A stretch of DNA of 64,000 bases from Coprobacter tertius (GTDB lineage: Bacteria > Bacteroidota > Bacteroidia > Bacteroidales > Coprobacteraceae), in contig NZ_JANDHW010000003.1 in NCBI RefSeq assembly GCF_024330105.1, positions 1-64,000 of the forward strand, written 5' to 3'. Every line of letters begins with the position of its first letter. Within the stretch, counting starts at the first letter, position 1. Both the position numbers and the translations under genes were made by a program. The notes below the pieces were generated by a model. The model made no database searches, was not told the origin of the DNA, and saw nothing but the letters and a program-made list of their open reading frames with translations. Shown here piece by piece: positions 26,801 through 35,186 of this stretch.

Positions 26801-27162
26801 ATACGTTGGTATCCGGTTACGACTACATCGTTAAGTTGATGGATGTCGGTACCGAGTTTTATCCGGAAATTATCTTTACCGGAAATGTTTACTTTTTCCG
26901 ATTTATACCCTAAATAGCTTACAATGACGTGTTTTACTCCTGCCGGTAACTTAAACGAAAAATGTCCGTCGATGTCAGCGACAGCACCCTGTGGGGTATA
27001 ATCTTTGTATTCTTTGGCTTCAGGGTCGATAAACACAGTTGCTCCTGTTAGCGGTTCGTTTGTTTGTGCGTCGGTAATCGTCCCGGTAATCGTGCGGGTA
27101 TCGATTTGTGACCACGATAAAGCAGGAGTGAAAACAAAAAGCAAAAAAAGAAGATGTTTCAT
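23854..27162 (-). CDS. SusC/RagA family TonB-dependent outer-membrane transporter
   Basis: The 1102-residue protein has a signal peptide (1-19). A carboxypeptidase-like regulatory domain covers about 24-105 (TITGTITDAQTNEPLTGATV). A plug domain carries the SusC signature ILKDAAATAIYGARAANGVI near residues 230-249. A large 22-strand barrel ends in the outer-membrane terminal phenylalanine (VGVNLSF). It imports the ligand captured by the downstream SusD partner, using TonB energy. A TATTTTTG -7 element at 27400-27407 (minus strand) implies an untranslated leader of about 230 bases. No ECF/anti-sigma or hybrid-sensor gene is next to it. Confidence 0.96.
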   Translation of the reverse strand: MKHLLFLLFVFTPALSWSQIDTRTITGTITDAQTNEPLTGATVFIDPEAKEYKDYTPQGAVADIDGHFSFKLPAGVKHVIVSYLGYKSEKVNISGKDNFRIKLGTDIHQLNDVVVTGYQRIERRKLTSSIAKIDADEIQQIGVSGIDQLLEGQIAGLVSTPLSGSPGGANRIRIRGTASLSGTVDPLWVVDGMPLEQEDIPSNFSDKDNIDNLTNSSIAGLNPDDIQDITILKDAAATAIYGARAANGVIVITTKKGKAGSLKVNVNAATFISTKPDFDRLNLMNANEKVNFELALAANPELQYRTEKGDIGRILKKYGVLGNYDGNFASLPADAQKEINALRFSGDNWGDLLYRTAINQQYGLSISGGTDRINYYFSAGYYNEQGTTKGTGFDRFNLSMNTGIKITKDLTFSIGLFGNQSKRSSYISDTDAFTNPARYTRNVNPYLTVYDASGQYVYDPDIDGYSDRYVPFNFIEESKNTNYELKNSSFKSVFNLEYKIIRGLKIESQLGLQLDKTGTEKFAAKETYFTRKYREKTRYTDKEDNSLKYFLPEGGIIQNWNTDFFQYNWRTQAQYQKSFLQKHDFDVMIGIEMRGNQNTQIHTKGFGFDERTLTTQPIVFPATSTEKNNALYQQYKKGFVENRFLSYYGTFSYTYDNRYTAFGSVRFDGSNLFGVDPKYRYLPLWSASAAWNINREEFLQDVNWLSNLKLRASYGLQGNIDKNTSPYVMGEWNNTTILPDNNEQVITVTSPPNQKLRWEKTANYNVGLDFGILDGRINITAEGYYRDSRDLIGLRTLPQENGFIYTNMNWARVTNKGFEISLSTINIQNRHFRWSTDFNISRNISKVERINIKENSYTPSLEGYPVNAVFALKTAGLDEQGLPMFWKDGKKVSYTEFFDLKEGMWGTVESGLSADEYRKLFTYAGDNDPKFSGGFINRFNYRDFDLTISCSFNIKQTVRADAFYDPTKVDPGMNYTKEILNAWSPQNPGGKYPALLGSGSTGNAKYAYDWINGMDPGNSFRYLDFWVKDISYLRVSSIRLGYTLPQSILKKTFISSARVNVEARNPFVFGTNYKGYFDPELYGSLYAQPLARTFSVGVNLSF

Positions 27163-27664
27163 TGTTTTGTGGTTTAAGTCTTGTTATTATTTCCGGCTCC
27201 GGCATTTACACAATAAATGATCCCAATGCAGGCATTGTGTCTGTATTAGAATTTAGATTATATTGTATAAATCGGTTGGAAATGAACGGAAACTCAAATG
27301 ATGCCGTTAATAATTTTGGTAATACTCTTGTTTGTAAATTGATAAAAATTGTCTTTTTTAGATTTTCATTATCTCGTATGCAATATATTTATCCGAAGGC
27401 AAAAATAGATAAAAAATAAATATGCAGGATGTCCTTTTGCCGTATTTTAGTGTTTTTTATTGGTTTTAGTAGTGTAAAAAAATAAAATCAACGACTTTAA
27501 GGTCGTATTTAATGATTTTTTAGTCCATAATGAAAGCTATCTGATTTTTTTTATATAAGTATTTTTATCTTGAAATTATCGGTATTTCAGTTGATTCTAT
27601 AACTTTAGAGGCAGAGGCATGGAAAGAAATTTTCATTGTGGTATTAGGCGTCAGGGTGCCTCTT
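27163..27664. other. Leader and upstream region of the susC-like gene
   Basis: The first 240 bases probably form the 5' untranslated leader of susC (minus strand), with a -7 element TATTTTTG at 27400-27407. No gene is seen on either strand up to the end of the broken gene at 27665. G+C rises noticeably from about 27610 onward. Confidence 0.45.
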
Positions 27665-28191
27665 TTAAATGTTTTTGCCAAAATGAAGATCAGCGGTTTT
27701 CCGTTGAGTGAAGCGGTGAGTATGCTTTCTGTCGGGGTGCCCGGTTCTTAAGGGTGGGTGGCCATATACCGGCACGTCCATCTTGTAATAAAAAACGGAT
27801 TTCCCGCTAAGAGCCTCGTCGGCGATACCGTTCCGCCAGACGATGTGGCTTTTGAGCTTGCCGTTGGGGTAATAGTAGATAAACGTTCCGTTTGGCTCTC
27901 CCGGTCGTTATACACCATTATGTCGTGGGGTGTTTCGTCGTTATAGTAAGACTCAATGATCCCCGGCTTGGGAATGCCTTTTTTGAAGCGCCATACCAGA
28001 TAATGGTCCCCGAAGCAGACTTTGCGGTATCCCCGAACGGGGTTGCTCTTCGTCTGCATTTTTGTTATAATACCACCATGTTGTGCTTTTATCTGTGTCG
28101 ATCGTTCGCGTGTAGACGTTGCAAACGGTTTTTTGAGCCGTGGCTCTAAAACAAGAATTCCCAATATGATCGAAATCAGTAGTTTTTTCAT
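27665..28191 (-). pseudogene. Frameshifted secreted protein with YxxNGK-type (MORN/YwqK-like) repeat
   Basis: Reading from the ATG at 28191 gives a signal-like start (MKKLLISIILGILVLEP) and a sensible frame through ESYYNDETPHDIMVYNDRE. After about 27895-27902 that frame becomes low-complexity. The adjacent frame instead continues as EPNGTFIYYYPNGKLKSHIV followed by WRNGIADEALSGKSVFYYK and ends with TAA at 27665-27667. The combined protein would be about 175 residues. The NG-F-YYYPNGKLK pattern resembles MORN or YwqK-type repeats found in small secreted or antitoxin-like proteins. So a two-base insertion (or one-base loss) seems to have split the gene, unless it is a sequencing error. It is more G+C-rich than its surroundings. 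The function is unknown. Confidence 0.55.
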
Positions 28192-28505
28192 CTACTTCAA
28201 ATAATTAAGTTATGGTCTAGAAATATTAAAGATACAAATTTTTCATTTATAGCAGACGGTTGTCTTGATATCCATATTCTTTCGAATCTGATTTTTCGAA
28301 ATGTTCTTTTGGTTTTTAGTCCTTATAATGATAAATATAAATAAAATATAATAAAACTATACTATTATGGATTAAATAAAGAATAAATATAGGATTTTAT
28401 GTATATTTTGTGAATTCCTAAAATGTTGAACCAGGCGGAAACCGCATCACTTTTCGAGGTACACGTGATAAGAAAGAATAAAGGATTTTGTAAAATAACA
28501 GAAAA
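28192..28505. other. Intergenic stretch with a possible short toxin-like tail
   Basis: The AT-rich stretch up to about 28415 shows nothing. From 28422 to 28481 the plus strand reads 19 codons beginning NVEPGGNRITFRGTRDKKE and ending in TAA. This is G+C-rich and could be the last codons of a lost larger gene, because a stop directly precedes it. An overlapping frame at 28422-28509 is also open. Neither is secure. Confidence 0.25.
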
Positions 28506-28519
28506 ATGAAAACAACCCA

Positions 28520-29338
28520 TTGGCTTACGGCGATTATTTTGATCTCACTTTTAATGAGTATGGATTTCAGGATCACGACGGGCTTTACATTTTCAGCGAC
28601 TATCATATTTTCACGCAGTACCGTCCCGATCTCGATCTGGTTTTCAAGGTGAAAGACCGAAAAGTACTCCTCGACTCCCTTGACATGGTTCCTAACTTTT
28701 ACCACGCAAATCAGTATGTATTTTTCGGCAGTCCGGCCAGTTTTACTTGGCTCAAGCTCAACGATAAACCGTTTTTGTTCCAGTTGGTGCGAACATACGG
28801 ATATGTCAAAGATAAGGAGCTGTTGAAGTGGGTGCTTGACAATACGGAACATAAGAAAGACTGGTTGAGGGAACGGGTAAATAATTTTCTGGCATTCAGT
28901 GGTATCCTGACCCATCGCGATTACGAGGGCCAACTGCATTTTAACAGCGAGGTACTGGAACTGTACGACGAATCGCCGGATGACTATTGGTTGGCTAACG
29001 TGTCCGAGTATCTGGACTATATAGCGTACGAGGGTTCGTACGAAGGTTGCATGATACCAGACGAGGGTTATGAGCAATTCTCGGAAAACCGGGCTTTGAT
29101 TTTCTGGACTTTTGCCGAACAGGCGGAAGTCGTAGCCCGGTTGTTATATTGGACAGATCTTCACATGCAGGACCATGAGAAAACGAATATGGCGGCGTTC
29201 TACATGGTGGCCCGGAACCGCGATGAATACGACGCTGAGTTTAAACGCAAAAACTATTACGGAATCGAGGGATTCGAGGAGTTGTGGGAGCGGGCCAAGA
29301 TCAGCGGGCAGGGAACTTCCGAATTAACCGTAGATTAA
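28520..29338 (+). CDS. Orphan hypothetical protein, start probably frameshifted; immunity-like context
   Basis: The frame encodes 272 residues from a TTG at 28520 and is open back to 28499 without an ATG. An ATG at 28506 lies one base out of frame. Restoring a single A after it (ATGAAAAC to ATGAAAAAC) would give a natural MKNNPLAYGDYFDLTF start. The protein is acidic, soluble and without signal peptide. It is rich in aromatic residues (DGLYIFSDYHIFTQY near 21-35, YWLANVSEYLDYIAYEG near 157-173). I do not recognise the family. Bases 28621-28680 have 31 G/C of 60, well above the surrounding core genes. Lone acidic proteins of this size in such islands are often immunity or cargo proteins; this is inference only. 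Confidence 0.55.
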   Translation: MAYGDYFDLTFNEYGFQDHDGLYIFSDYHIFTQYRPDLDLVFKVKDRKVLLDSLDMVPNFYHANQYVFFGSPASFTWLKLNDKPFLFQLVRTYGYVKDKELLKWVLDNTEHKKDWLRERVNNFLAFSGILTHRDYEGQLHFNSEVLELYDESPDDYWLANVSEYLDYIAYEGSYEGCMIPDEGYEQFSENRALIFWTFAEQAEVVARLLYWTDLHMQDHEKTNMAAFYMVARNRDEYDAEFKRKNYYGIEGFEELWERAKISGQGTSELTVD

Positions 29339-29517
29339 AAGTCTGTTTTTTTGCGGCCTGAAAGCGAAGCTTGCTTTATTTAGGGGTGATATTGTTTTCG
29401 TTAATAAGGAATGTAATTGAGTAAACCGTATGTATACGGTATAAATATAGTGCCTCGGAAGCGTTGTTATCGAAGCCTTCGTAGCGTCGATTTGCTCATA
29501 GTCTCATTTTTTATCCT

Positions 29518-29525
29518 TATCTTTG
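29518..29525 (+). promoter_or_regulatory. -7 element of metA
   Basis: TATCTTTG matches the -7 consensus, 36 bases before the metA ATG. The nearest TTTG (29491-29494) is 23 bases upstream, slightly wide. There is too little room for a SAM riboswitch between it and the start. Confidence 0.5.
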
Positions 29526-29560
29526 TACACACTTATTGAAATCATGAGGAGGGAAACATT

Positions 29561-30478
29561 ATGCCATTAAACATTCCGGCAGAATTACCTGCAGTAGAGC
29601 TGCTGAAAACCGAGAATATATTTGTAATGGATGACCGGCAGGCGTCTGCTCAGGACATACGTCCTTTACGTATCGTTATTCTGAATTTGATGCCTTTGAA
29701 AATTACTACGGAAACCGATTTGATAAGGTTACTGTCGAATACCCCGTTACAGGTAGAAATCGATCTGCTTAAAGCATCGGAACACACTCCGAAAAATACG
29801 CCCATAGAGCATATGCTGGCGTTTTACAAAGATTTTGATGAAATAAGAGATGAGACTTATGATGGTATGATTATCACGGGAGCACCAGTTGAGCTGATTG
29901 CTTATGAAGAGGTAGATTACTGGAAAGAAATCGAGGTTATTTTCGATTGGGCCCGTTCTCATGTTACATCGACCTTGTATATTTGCTGGGCAGCACAGGC
30001 CGGTTTGTATCATTTTTATGGGGTTCCTAAATACTCTCTCCCTAAAAAAATGTTCGGAGTTTTCAGACATACGGTAAACGATTCGCAAAACCCGATTTTC
30101 AGGGGATTCGATGATGAATTTTATGTTCCCCACAGTCGTCATACCGAAATAAGAAAAGAAGATATATTGAAAGTAAAGGATCTTACACTATTGTCCGAAT
30201 CAGAAGAGTCGGGGGTTTATATCGTAATGGCACGAGGTGGACGTGAGTTTTTTATTACTGGTCATTCCGAATATTCTCCATTAACACTCGATACGGAATA
30301 TCGGCGTGATTTGGGGAAAGGATTGCCCATTGATCTTCCGCGTAATTATTATCTGGATGATGATCCTGGCAAAGGACCTATAGTCAAATGGAGGGGACAT
30401 GCTAATCTGCTGTTTTCCAATTGGCTCAATTATTTTGTCTATCAGCAAACACCTTACGACATACGAGATATCAGATGA
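29561..30478 (+). CDS. metA: Homoserine O-acetyltransferase (MetA family)
   Basis: The 305-residue enzyme of the MetA (HTS) family acylates homoserine, the first committed step of methionine synthesis. The catalytic cysteine lies in ICWAAQAG (about C142) and the catalytic His-Glu in GHSEYS (near 235-237). Residue 111 is glutamate (ITGAPVE). In this family Glu111 is associated with acetyl-CoA use and Gly111 with succinyl-CoA, so the product is predicted to be O-acetylhomoserine in spite of the common name succinyltransferase. The stop overlaps the start of the U32 peptidase gene (ATGA), suggesting translational coupling. metH lies 13 kb away in the window. Confidence 0.93.
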   Translation: MPLNIPAELPAVELLKTENIFVMDDRQASAQDIRPLRIVILNLMPLKITTETDLIRLLSNTPLQVEIDLLKASEHTPKNTPIEHMLAFYKDFDEIRDETYDGMIITGAPVELIAYEEVDYWKEIEVIFDWARSHVTSTLYICWAAQAGLYHFYGVPKYSLPKKMFGVFRHTVNDSQNPIFRGFDDEFYVPHSRHTEIRKEDILKVKDLTLLSESEESGVYIVMARGGREFFITGHSEYSPLTLDTEYRRDLGKGLPIDLPRNYYLDDDPGKGPIVKWRGHANLLFSNWLNYFVYQQTPYDIRDIR

Positions 30479-32307
30479 TCGGACAACGATATATCGAATT
30501 ACTTTCGCCCGCTAAAAATGCCGAGATAGGAATTGGGGCGATCAACCATGGGGCTGATGCAGTGTATATAGGTGCTCCACGTTTCGGTGCTCGTTCGGCA
30601 GCGGGTAACAGTATTGGTGATATCGAACGTTTATCTCGTTATGCTCATCTTTTCGGAGCAAAAGTTTATGTCGCGTTAAATACGATTTTGCGGGATGAGG
30701 AACTGGAGGAGGCTCGTCGCATTGTTTACGATTTGTATCATGCCGGAGCTGATGCCCTAATTGTTCAGGATATGGGACTATTGCAGCTCGATCTTCCTCC
30801 GATACCCCTTCATGCCAGTACACAAACCGATAATCGTACGCCTGAAAAAGTAAAATTTTTAGAGGCGGTCGGTTTTTCTCAGGTGGTTCTTGCCCGAGAG
30901 TTGTCGATTGACAAAATAAGAGAAATACATGATGTAACCGATGTTCCGTTGGAGTTCTTTATACATGGAGCTCTCTGTGTATCATATAGCGGACAATGTT
31001 ATCTGAGCCATGCTTTAAGCGGGCGCAGTGCTAACCGGGGCGAATGCGCGCAGTATTGCCGGTTGCCTTATACATTGACTGATGCCTCGGGACGTGTTTG
31101 GGCAAAAGATAGGCATTTGCTTTCGTTGAAAGACCTTAATTTAAGCGATCGTTTAGAACAGTTACTTGATGCCGGAGTATCTTCGTTGAAGATTGAAGGG
31201 CGTTTGAAAGATATTTCTTATGTGAAAAATATAACGGCGTATTATCGACGTAAATTAGATGAAATTTTTAGTCGTAGATTCGAATACCAGCCTTCCTCTG
31301 TGGGCTGTGTCGCATTAAATTTCGACCCGAATCCGGCCAAGAGTTTTAATCGGGGTTTTACTCGTTATTATGTTGATGGTCGTACTCCCGATCCGGTATC
31401 TTTTCCCGATACTCCTAAATCGATAGGAGAGCCGGTAGGTATAGTAAAAAGTATTTTGGGTAATTCTATAGTCGTATCGGGGACAGCGTCTTTTTCCAAT
31501 GGTGATGGCTTTTGTTTCCGTAACGATAAAGGTATTTTCGAGGGATTCAGAATAAACCGGGCGGAAGGGAATCGTATATTTCCTTCCGAAATGCCTTGTA
31601 TTCACCCGAAGACTGTATTATATCGAAATTATGATCAGGCATTTGAAAAAATACTATCCCGCAAATCTGCAGAAAGAACGATACGAGTCGATATAAGGTT
31701 ATATAGAATACCTTTTGGTCTTGCTCTCGAAATGACTGATGAAACGGGTCTGTCAGCCGTGGTAACTCGTAAGTGTGTCCTTGAGCCGGCCCGAACTCCG
31801 CAAGAAGAAAATCAACGTAAACAGTTATCAAAATTGGGCGATACAGTTTTTCGTGCAGAAAATATAGTGATTGAGACTGGTATCCCGATATTTATACCTT
31901 CATCCTTGTTGGCTGATATGCGACGAGATGTTGTTGAAAAACTGATTAGTGTGAGGTTATTATCGCATCGGAGTGAAAAGCGACGAGAAAGGAAAAAGGA
32001 TCTTATTTTCTCCCATGAAAATCTTACTTATTTGGGAAATGTGGCAAATCGAGAGGCAGTATCTTTTTATAAACAGTATGGTGTAAAGAATGTTGAGCCG
32101 GCTTATGAAATAATGCCGGTAAAGGATGTTCCGCTAATGTTTACCCGATATTGTATAAAATATATGATGGGTTGGTGTCCCAAACAAGGGAAAAAAGGAG
32201 AATTGCCTGTTGAACCCTTGAGATTATCCTATAAGGAGATCGATTTACAGCTTGAATTCGATTGTAAAAGTTGCGGAATGCGTATATATAAAGCTTCTGA
32301 TTTCTGA
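30475..32307 (+). CDS. U32 family peptidase (possibly RlhA-like)
   Basis: The 610-residue protein starts at the ATG overlapping the metA stop; the upstream in-frame extension lies inside metA and is rejected. The N-terminal U32 domain begins [13 protein letters not shown] and contains [15 protein letters not shown] followed by a [12 protein letters not shown] block. Together with C-terminal cysteines (WCPKQ, CKSCG) these could bind a metal or iron-sulfur centre. A DUF3656-like middle region follows. E. coli homologues YdcP/RlhA hydroxylate C2501 of 23S rRNA rather than cleaving collagen, so a similar RNA role is likely but not certain. It is translationally coupled to metA without an obvious functional link. 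Confidence 0.85.
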   Translation: MIGQRYIELLSPAKNAEIGIGAINHGADAVYIGAPRFGARSAAGNSIGDIERLSRYAHLFGAKVYVALNTILRDEELEEARRIVYDLYHAGADALIVQDMGLLQLDLPPIPLHASTQTDNRTPEKVKFLEAVGFSQVVLARELSIDKIREIHDVTDVPLEFFIHGALCVSYSGQCYLSHALSGRSANRGECAQYCRLPYTLTDASGRVWAKDRHLLSLKDLNLSDRLEQLLDAGVSSLKIEGRLKDISYVKNITAYYRRKLDEIFSRRFEYQPSSVGCVALNFDPNPAKSFNRGFTRYYVDGRTPDPVSFPDTPKSIGEPVGIVKSILGNSIVVSGTASFSNGDGFCFRNDKGIFEGFRINRAEGNRIFPSEMPCIHPKTVLYRNYDQAFEKILSRKSAERTIRVDIRLYRIPFGLALEMTDETGLSAVVTRKCVLEPARTPQEENQRKQLSKLGDTVFRAENIVIETGIPIFIPSSLLADMRRDVVEKLISVRLLSHRSEKRRERKKDLIFSHENLTYLGNVANREAVSFYKQYGVKNVEPAYEIMPVKDVPLMFTRYCIKYMMGWCPKQGKKGELPVEPLRLSYKEIDLQLEFDCKSCGMRIYKASDF

Positions 32308-32442
32308 GTTTTATATAATTTTGATGAATAGAAAAGGTTTTACCGAGTTCCCAATTTGTTAATCTTTTAAAAAAGAGGAGTTCGGCTTATTTTTTTTTGA
32401 AAAACTTTCTTCTTATCAGTAGAATACAAGCACATAATTTCG

Positions 32443-32450
32443 TATTTTTG
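32443..32450 (+). promoter_or_regulatory. -7 element of purH
   Basis: TATTTTTG matches TAnnTTTG, 28 bases before the ATG at 32478. It supports the shorter purH start. Confidence 0.5.
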
Positions 32451-32477
32451 CATTTTGAGAATGCTAAAATTATATAT

Positions 32478-34001
32478 ATGTCTGAAAACAAGAGAATTAA
32501 GACCGCATTAGTTTCGGTATATCACAAGGATGGTTTGGATGAGATTTTGAAGAAATTGCAGAGTGAAGGAGTAGAGTTTATTTCTACCGGAGGTACGCAA
32601 TCATTTATAGAATCTTTGGGAATTCCTTGCCGTTCGGTAGAGAGCCTTACAGGTTATCCTTCGATATTGGGAGGCAGGGTAAAAACTTTACATCCGAAAG
32701 TTTTCGGCGGTATATTGTGCCGTCGGGAGATAGAGGATGATTTACAGCAGATTTCACAATATGAAATTCCTGAAATCGATTTGGTAATTGTCGATTTGTA
32801 TCCTTTTGAAGAAACAGTGGCTTCGGGTGCTGATGAAAGTGCAATTATTGAAAAAATAGATATAGGCGGTATCTCTTTGATACGTGCAGCCGCAAAAAAT
32901 TTTAAAGATGTGATTATCGTAGCATCTAAGGCTCAGTACGGACCTTTAATGGATCTACTTAACGAAAAAGGGGCGGAGTCTACGATCGAAGATCGAAAAT
33001 GGTTTGCCAAAGAAGCTTTTGCCGTTTCTTCGGGTTATGATACCGCTATATTCAATTATTTCGATAACGGAGCAGGTAGTTATTTCCGTATGGCTAAAGA
33101 TAATGCCAAAGTATTGCGTTATGGTGAGAACCCTCATCAAAAAGGTTATTTCTTTGGTAACTTTGATGAAATGTTCGAGCAATTACAGGGAAAGGAAATT
33201 TCGTATAATAATCTGCTTGATATAGATGCAGCCGTGTCTCTTATATCTGAATTCGACGATCTTACATTTGCTATCTTAAAGCATAATAATGCGTGCGGTA
33301 TCGCTTCTCGGCCTACGATGTTGGAAGCCTGGAAAGCGGCATTGGCTGGAGATCCCGTATCGGCATTCGGTGGAGTTTTGGTAACTAACGGAGTTGTGGA
33401 TAAAGAAACTGCAGAAGAGATAAATAAATTGTTTTTCGAAGTAATTATTGCTCCAGACTATGATATGTCGGCTATCGAGATACTGACACAAAAGAAAAAT
33501 CGGATAATCCTGATACAGAAAGATTCGAATTTACAGGAAAAGCAGGTTCGTTCTTTACTCAATGGGGTTCTTATGCAGGATCGTGATTTACATCGGGAAA
33601 TTCCCGAAGAGTTGAAACCGGTTACCGAAAAAATGGTAAATGCCGATCAGATTGAGGATTTGTTATTTGCGAATAAAATCGTTAAGCATAGCAAATCGAA
33701 TGCGATTGTGCTGGCTAAAGGTAAACAACTGTACGCAAGCGGAGTCGGTCAAACCTCTCGGGTAGATGCGTTGAAACAGGCGATAGAAAAAGCGAAATCT
33801 TTCGGTTTCGATTTGAATGGTGCTGTTATGGCATCTGATGCTTTTTTCCCATTTCCCGATTGTGTAGAGATTGCTCATAAAGAAGGTATAGATACAGTAA
33901 TACAGCCCGGCGGATCGGTGAAAGATAATCTTTCGATCGATTATTGCAACGAAAATGGAGTTGCGATGGTAATGACCGGATTCCGCCATTTTAAACATTA
34001 A
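32478..34001 (+). CDS. purH: Bifunctional AICAR transformylase/IMP cyclohydrolase
   Basis: The 507-residue enzyme performs the last two steps of purine synthesis. The N-terminal cyclohydrolase domain (1-about 190) has VSVYHKDGL, STGGTQSF and LGGRVKTLHPKVFGGIL. The C-terminal formyltransferase domain has LRYGENPHQKG near 210-220, ILKHNNACG with the catalytic Lys-His and SDAFFPFPD. The start at 32478 is preferred because the upstream in-frame ATG (32397) lies before the -7 element at 32443-32450. Gene order purH-mreB is common in Bacteroidales. The mre genes follow after 56 bases. Confidence 0.96.
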   Translation: MSENKRIKTALVSVYHKDGLDEILKKLQSEGVEFISTGGTQSFIESLGIPCRSVESLTGYPSILGGRVKTLHPKVFGGILCRREIEDDLQQISQYEIPEIDLVIVDLYPFEETVASGADESAIIEKIDIGGISLIRAAAKNFKDVIIVASKAQYGPLMDLLNEKGAESTIEDRKWFAKEAFAVSSGYDTAIFNYFDNGAGSYFRMAKDNAKVLRYGENPHQKGYFFGNFDEMFEQLQGKEISYNNLLDIDAAVSLISEFDDLTFAILKHNNACGIASRPTMLEAWKAALAGDPVSAFGGVLVTNGVVDKETAEEINKLFFEVIIAPDYDMSAIEILTQKKNRIILIQKDSNLQEKQVRSLLNGVLMQDRDLHREIPEELKPVTEKMVNADQIEDLLFANKIVKHSKSNAIVLAKGKQLYASGVGQTSRVDALKQAIEKAKSFGFDLNGAVMASDAFFPFPDCVEIAHKEGIDTVIQPGGSVKDNLSIDYCNENGVAMVMTGFRHFKH

Positions 34002-34057
34002 AAGACCGGAATTTCCTGATACCGGCAAAATGAATTAATTTATAACAGAAAAATAAA

Positions 34058-35077
34058 ATGGGATTATTTTCTTTTACACAAGAGATTGCTATCGATTTGG
34101 GAACCGCTAATACCATTATCATGCACAACGGTAAAATGGTTGTTGACGAGCCTTCGGTAGTCGCCCTCGACAAACGTACAGATAAGCTGTTGGCTGTTGG
34201 AGAAAAAGCTCGTCAGATGCATGGTAAAACCCATGAAAACATAAGAACCATACGCCCGTTAAGAGATGGTGTGATTGCAGATTTTTATGCTGCAGAACAA
34301 ATGATACGAGGTATGGTGAAAATGGTGAGTTCCAAAAGCCCTTGGTTTGCTCCTTCGTTGCGTATGGTTGTAGGGATTCCTTCGGGAAGTACCGAAGTCG
34401 AAATTCGTGCCGTAAGGGATTCATCGGAACATGCCGGCGGCCGTGACGTATATATGATTTATGAACCGATGGCTGCTGCGATAGGTATAGGGCTGGATGT
34501 TGAGGCTCCTGAAGGGAATATGATTGTGGATATAGGAGGTGGTTCTACCGAAATTGCTGTTATTTCTCTCGGAGGAATCGTTTCTAATAATTCGATTCGT
34601 ATTGCCGGAGACGATCTTACAGCCGATATACAGGAATATATGCGTCGTCAGCACAATGTGAAGGTGGGTGAACGTACAGCCGAAATGATAAAAATAAATG
34701 TAGGTTCGGCTCTTACCGAACTTGAAAATCCTCCCGAAGATTATATTGTACACGGACCGAATCAAATGACCGCGTTGCCGATGGAAGTTCCTGTTTCCTA
34801 TCAGGAGATTTCTCATTGTATAGAGAAGTCGATTTCGAAGATTGAAGCGGCCGTGTTGAGCGCCCTCGAACAGACTCCCCCCGAATTATATGCCGATGTC
34901 GTACGTAATGGAATATACTTGGCCGGAGGAGGAGCTTTGCTGAGAGGTCTCGATAAACGTCTGACCGATAAGATCGGCATACCTTTCCATATTGCAGAAG
35001 ATCCTTTGCATGCAGTGGCTAAGGGTACGGGCATCGCACTAAAGAATATCGATAAATTTTCTTTCCTCATACGTTAA
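34058..35077 (+). CDS. mreB: Rod shape-determining protein MreB
   Basis: The 339-residue actin homologue forms membrane-bound filaments that orient cell-wall elongation. The phosphate-1 motif is AIDLGTANT near residues 9-17. Phosphate-2 is MIVDIGGGSTEIAVISLGG near 155-173. The adenosine motif is GIYLAGGGALLRGL near 286-299. The length is normal. It is the first gene of the mreBCD-mrdA-rodA cluster. A strong inverted repeat lies between it and mreC (35110-35159), which may lower expression of the downstream genes relative to mreB. Confidence 0.97.
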   Translation: MGLFSFTQEIAIDLGTANTIIMHNGKMVVDEPSVVALDKRTDKLLAVGEKARQMHGKTHENIRTIRPLRDGVIADFYAAEQMIRGMVKMVSSKSPWFAPSLRMVVGIPSGSTEVEIRAVRDSSEHAGGRDVYMIYEPMAAAIGIGLDVEAPEGNMIVDIGGGSTEIAVISLGGIVSNNSIRIAGDDLTADIQEYMRRQHNVKVGERTAEMIKINVGSALTELENPPEDYIVHGPNQMTALPMEVPVSYQEISHCIEKSISKIEAAVLSALEQTPPELYADVVRNGIYLAGGGALLRGLDKRLTDKIGIPFHIAEDPLHAVAKGTGIALKNIDKFSFLIR

Positions 35078-35109
35078 GGGAAAGAGGGTGTTACTGGAAT
35101 TTTATATTT

Positions 35110-35159
35110 TACGAGTTACAGGTTATACTTTTAGCGGACGGAATAACCTGTAACTCGTA
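35110..35159. repeat. 17-bp inverted repeat between mreB and mreC
   Basis: The 17-base arm at 35110-35126 is perfectly complementary to 35143-35159, with a 16-base loop. No T run follows, so it is not a typical intrinsic terminator. It could be an mRNA-stabilising or processing hairpin, a partial attenuator, or a protein-binding site inside the operon. Confidence 0.8.
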
Positions 35160-35186
35160 GTAATTACCATAGCAAGCATTTGTTTT

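Noticed and set aside
26195-26839. Plus-strand frame of 214 residues
   Set aside because: It is antisense to the strongly supported SusC gene; composition is low-complexity Ser/Pro/Ile.
28418-29077. Minus-strand frame of 219 residues
   Set aside because: It is antisense to the plus-strand frame at 28520-29338, which has better protein-like composition and length.
29339-29560. Possible SAM riboswitch before metA
   Set aside because: The -7 element at 29518-29525 leaves a leader of only about 25 bases.
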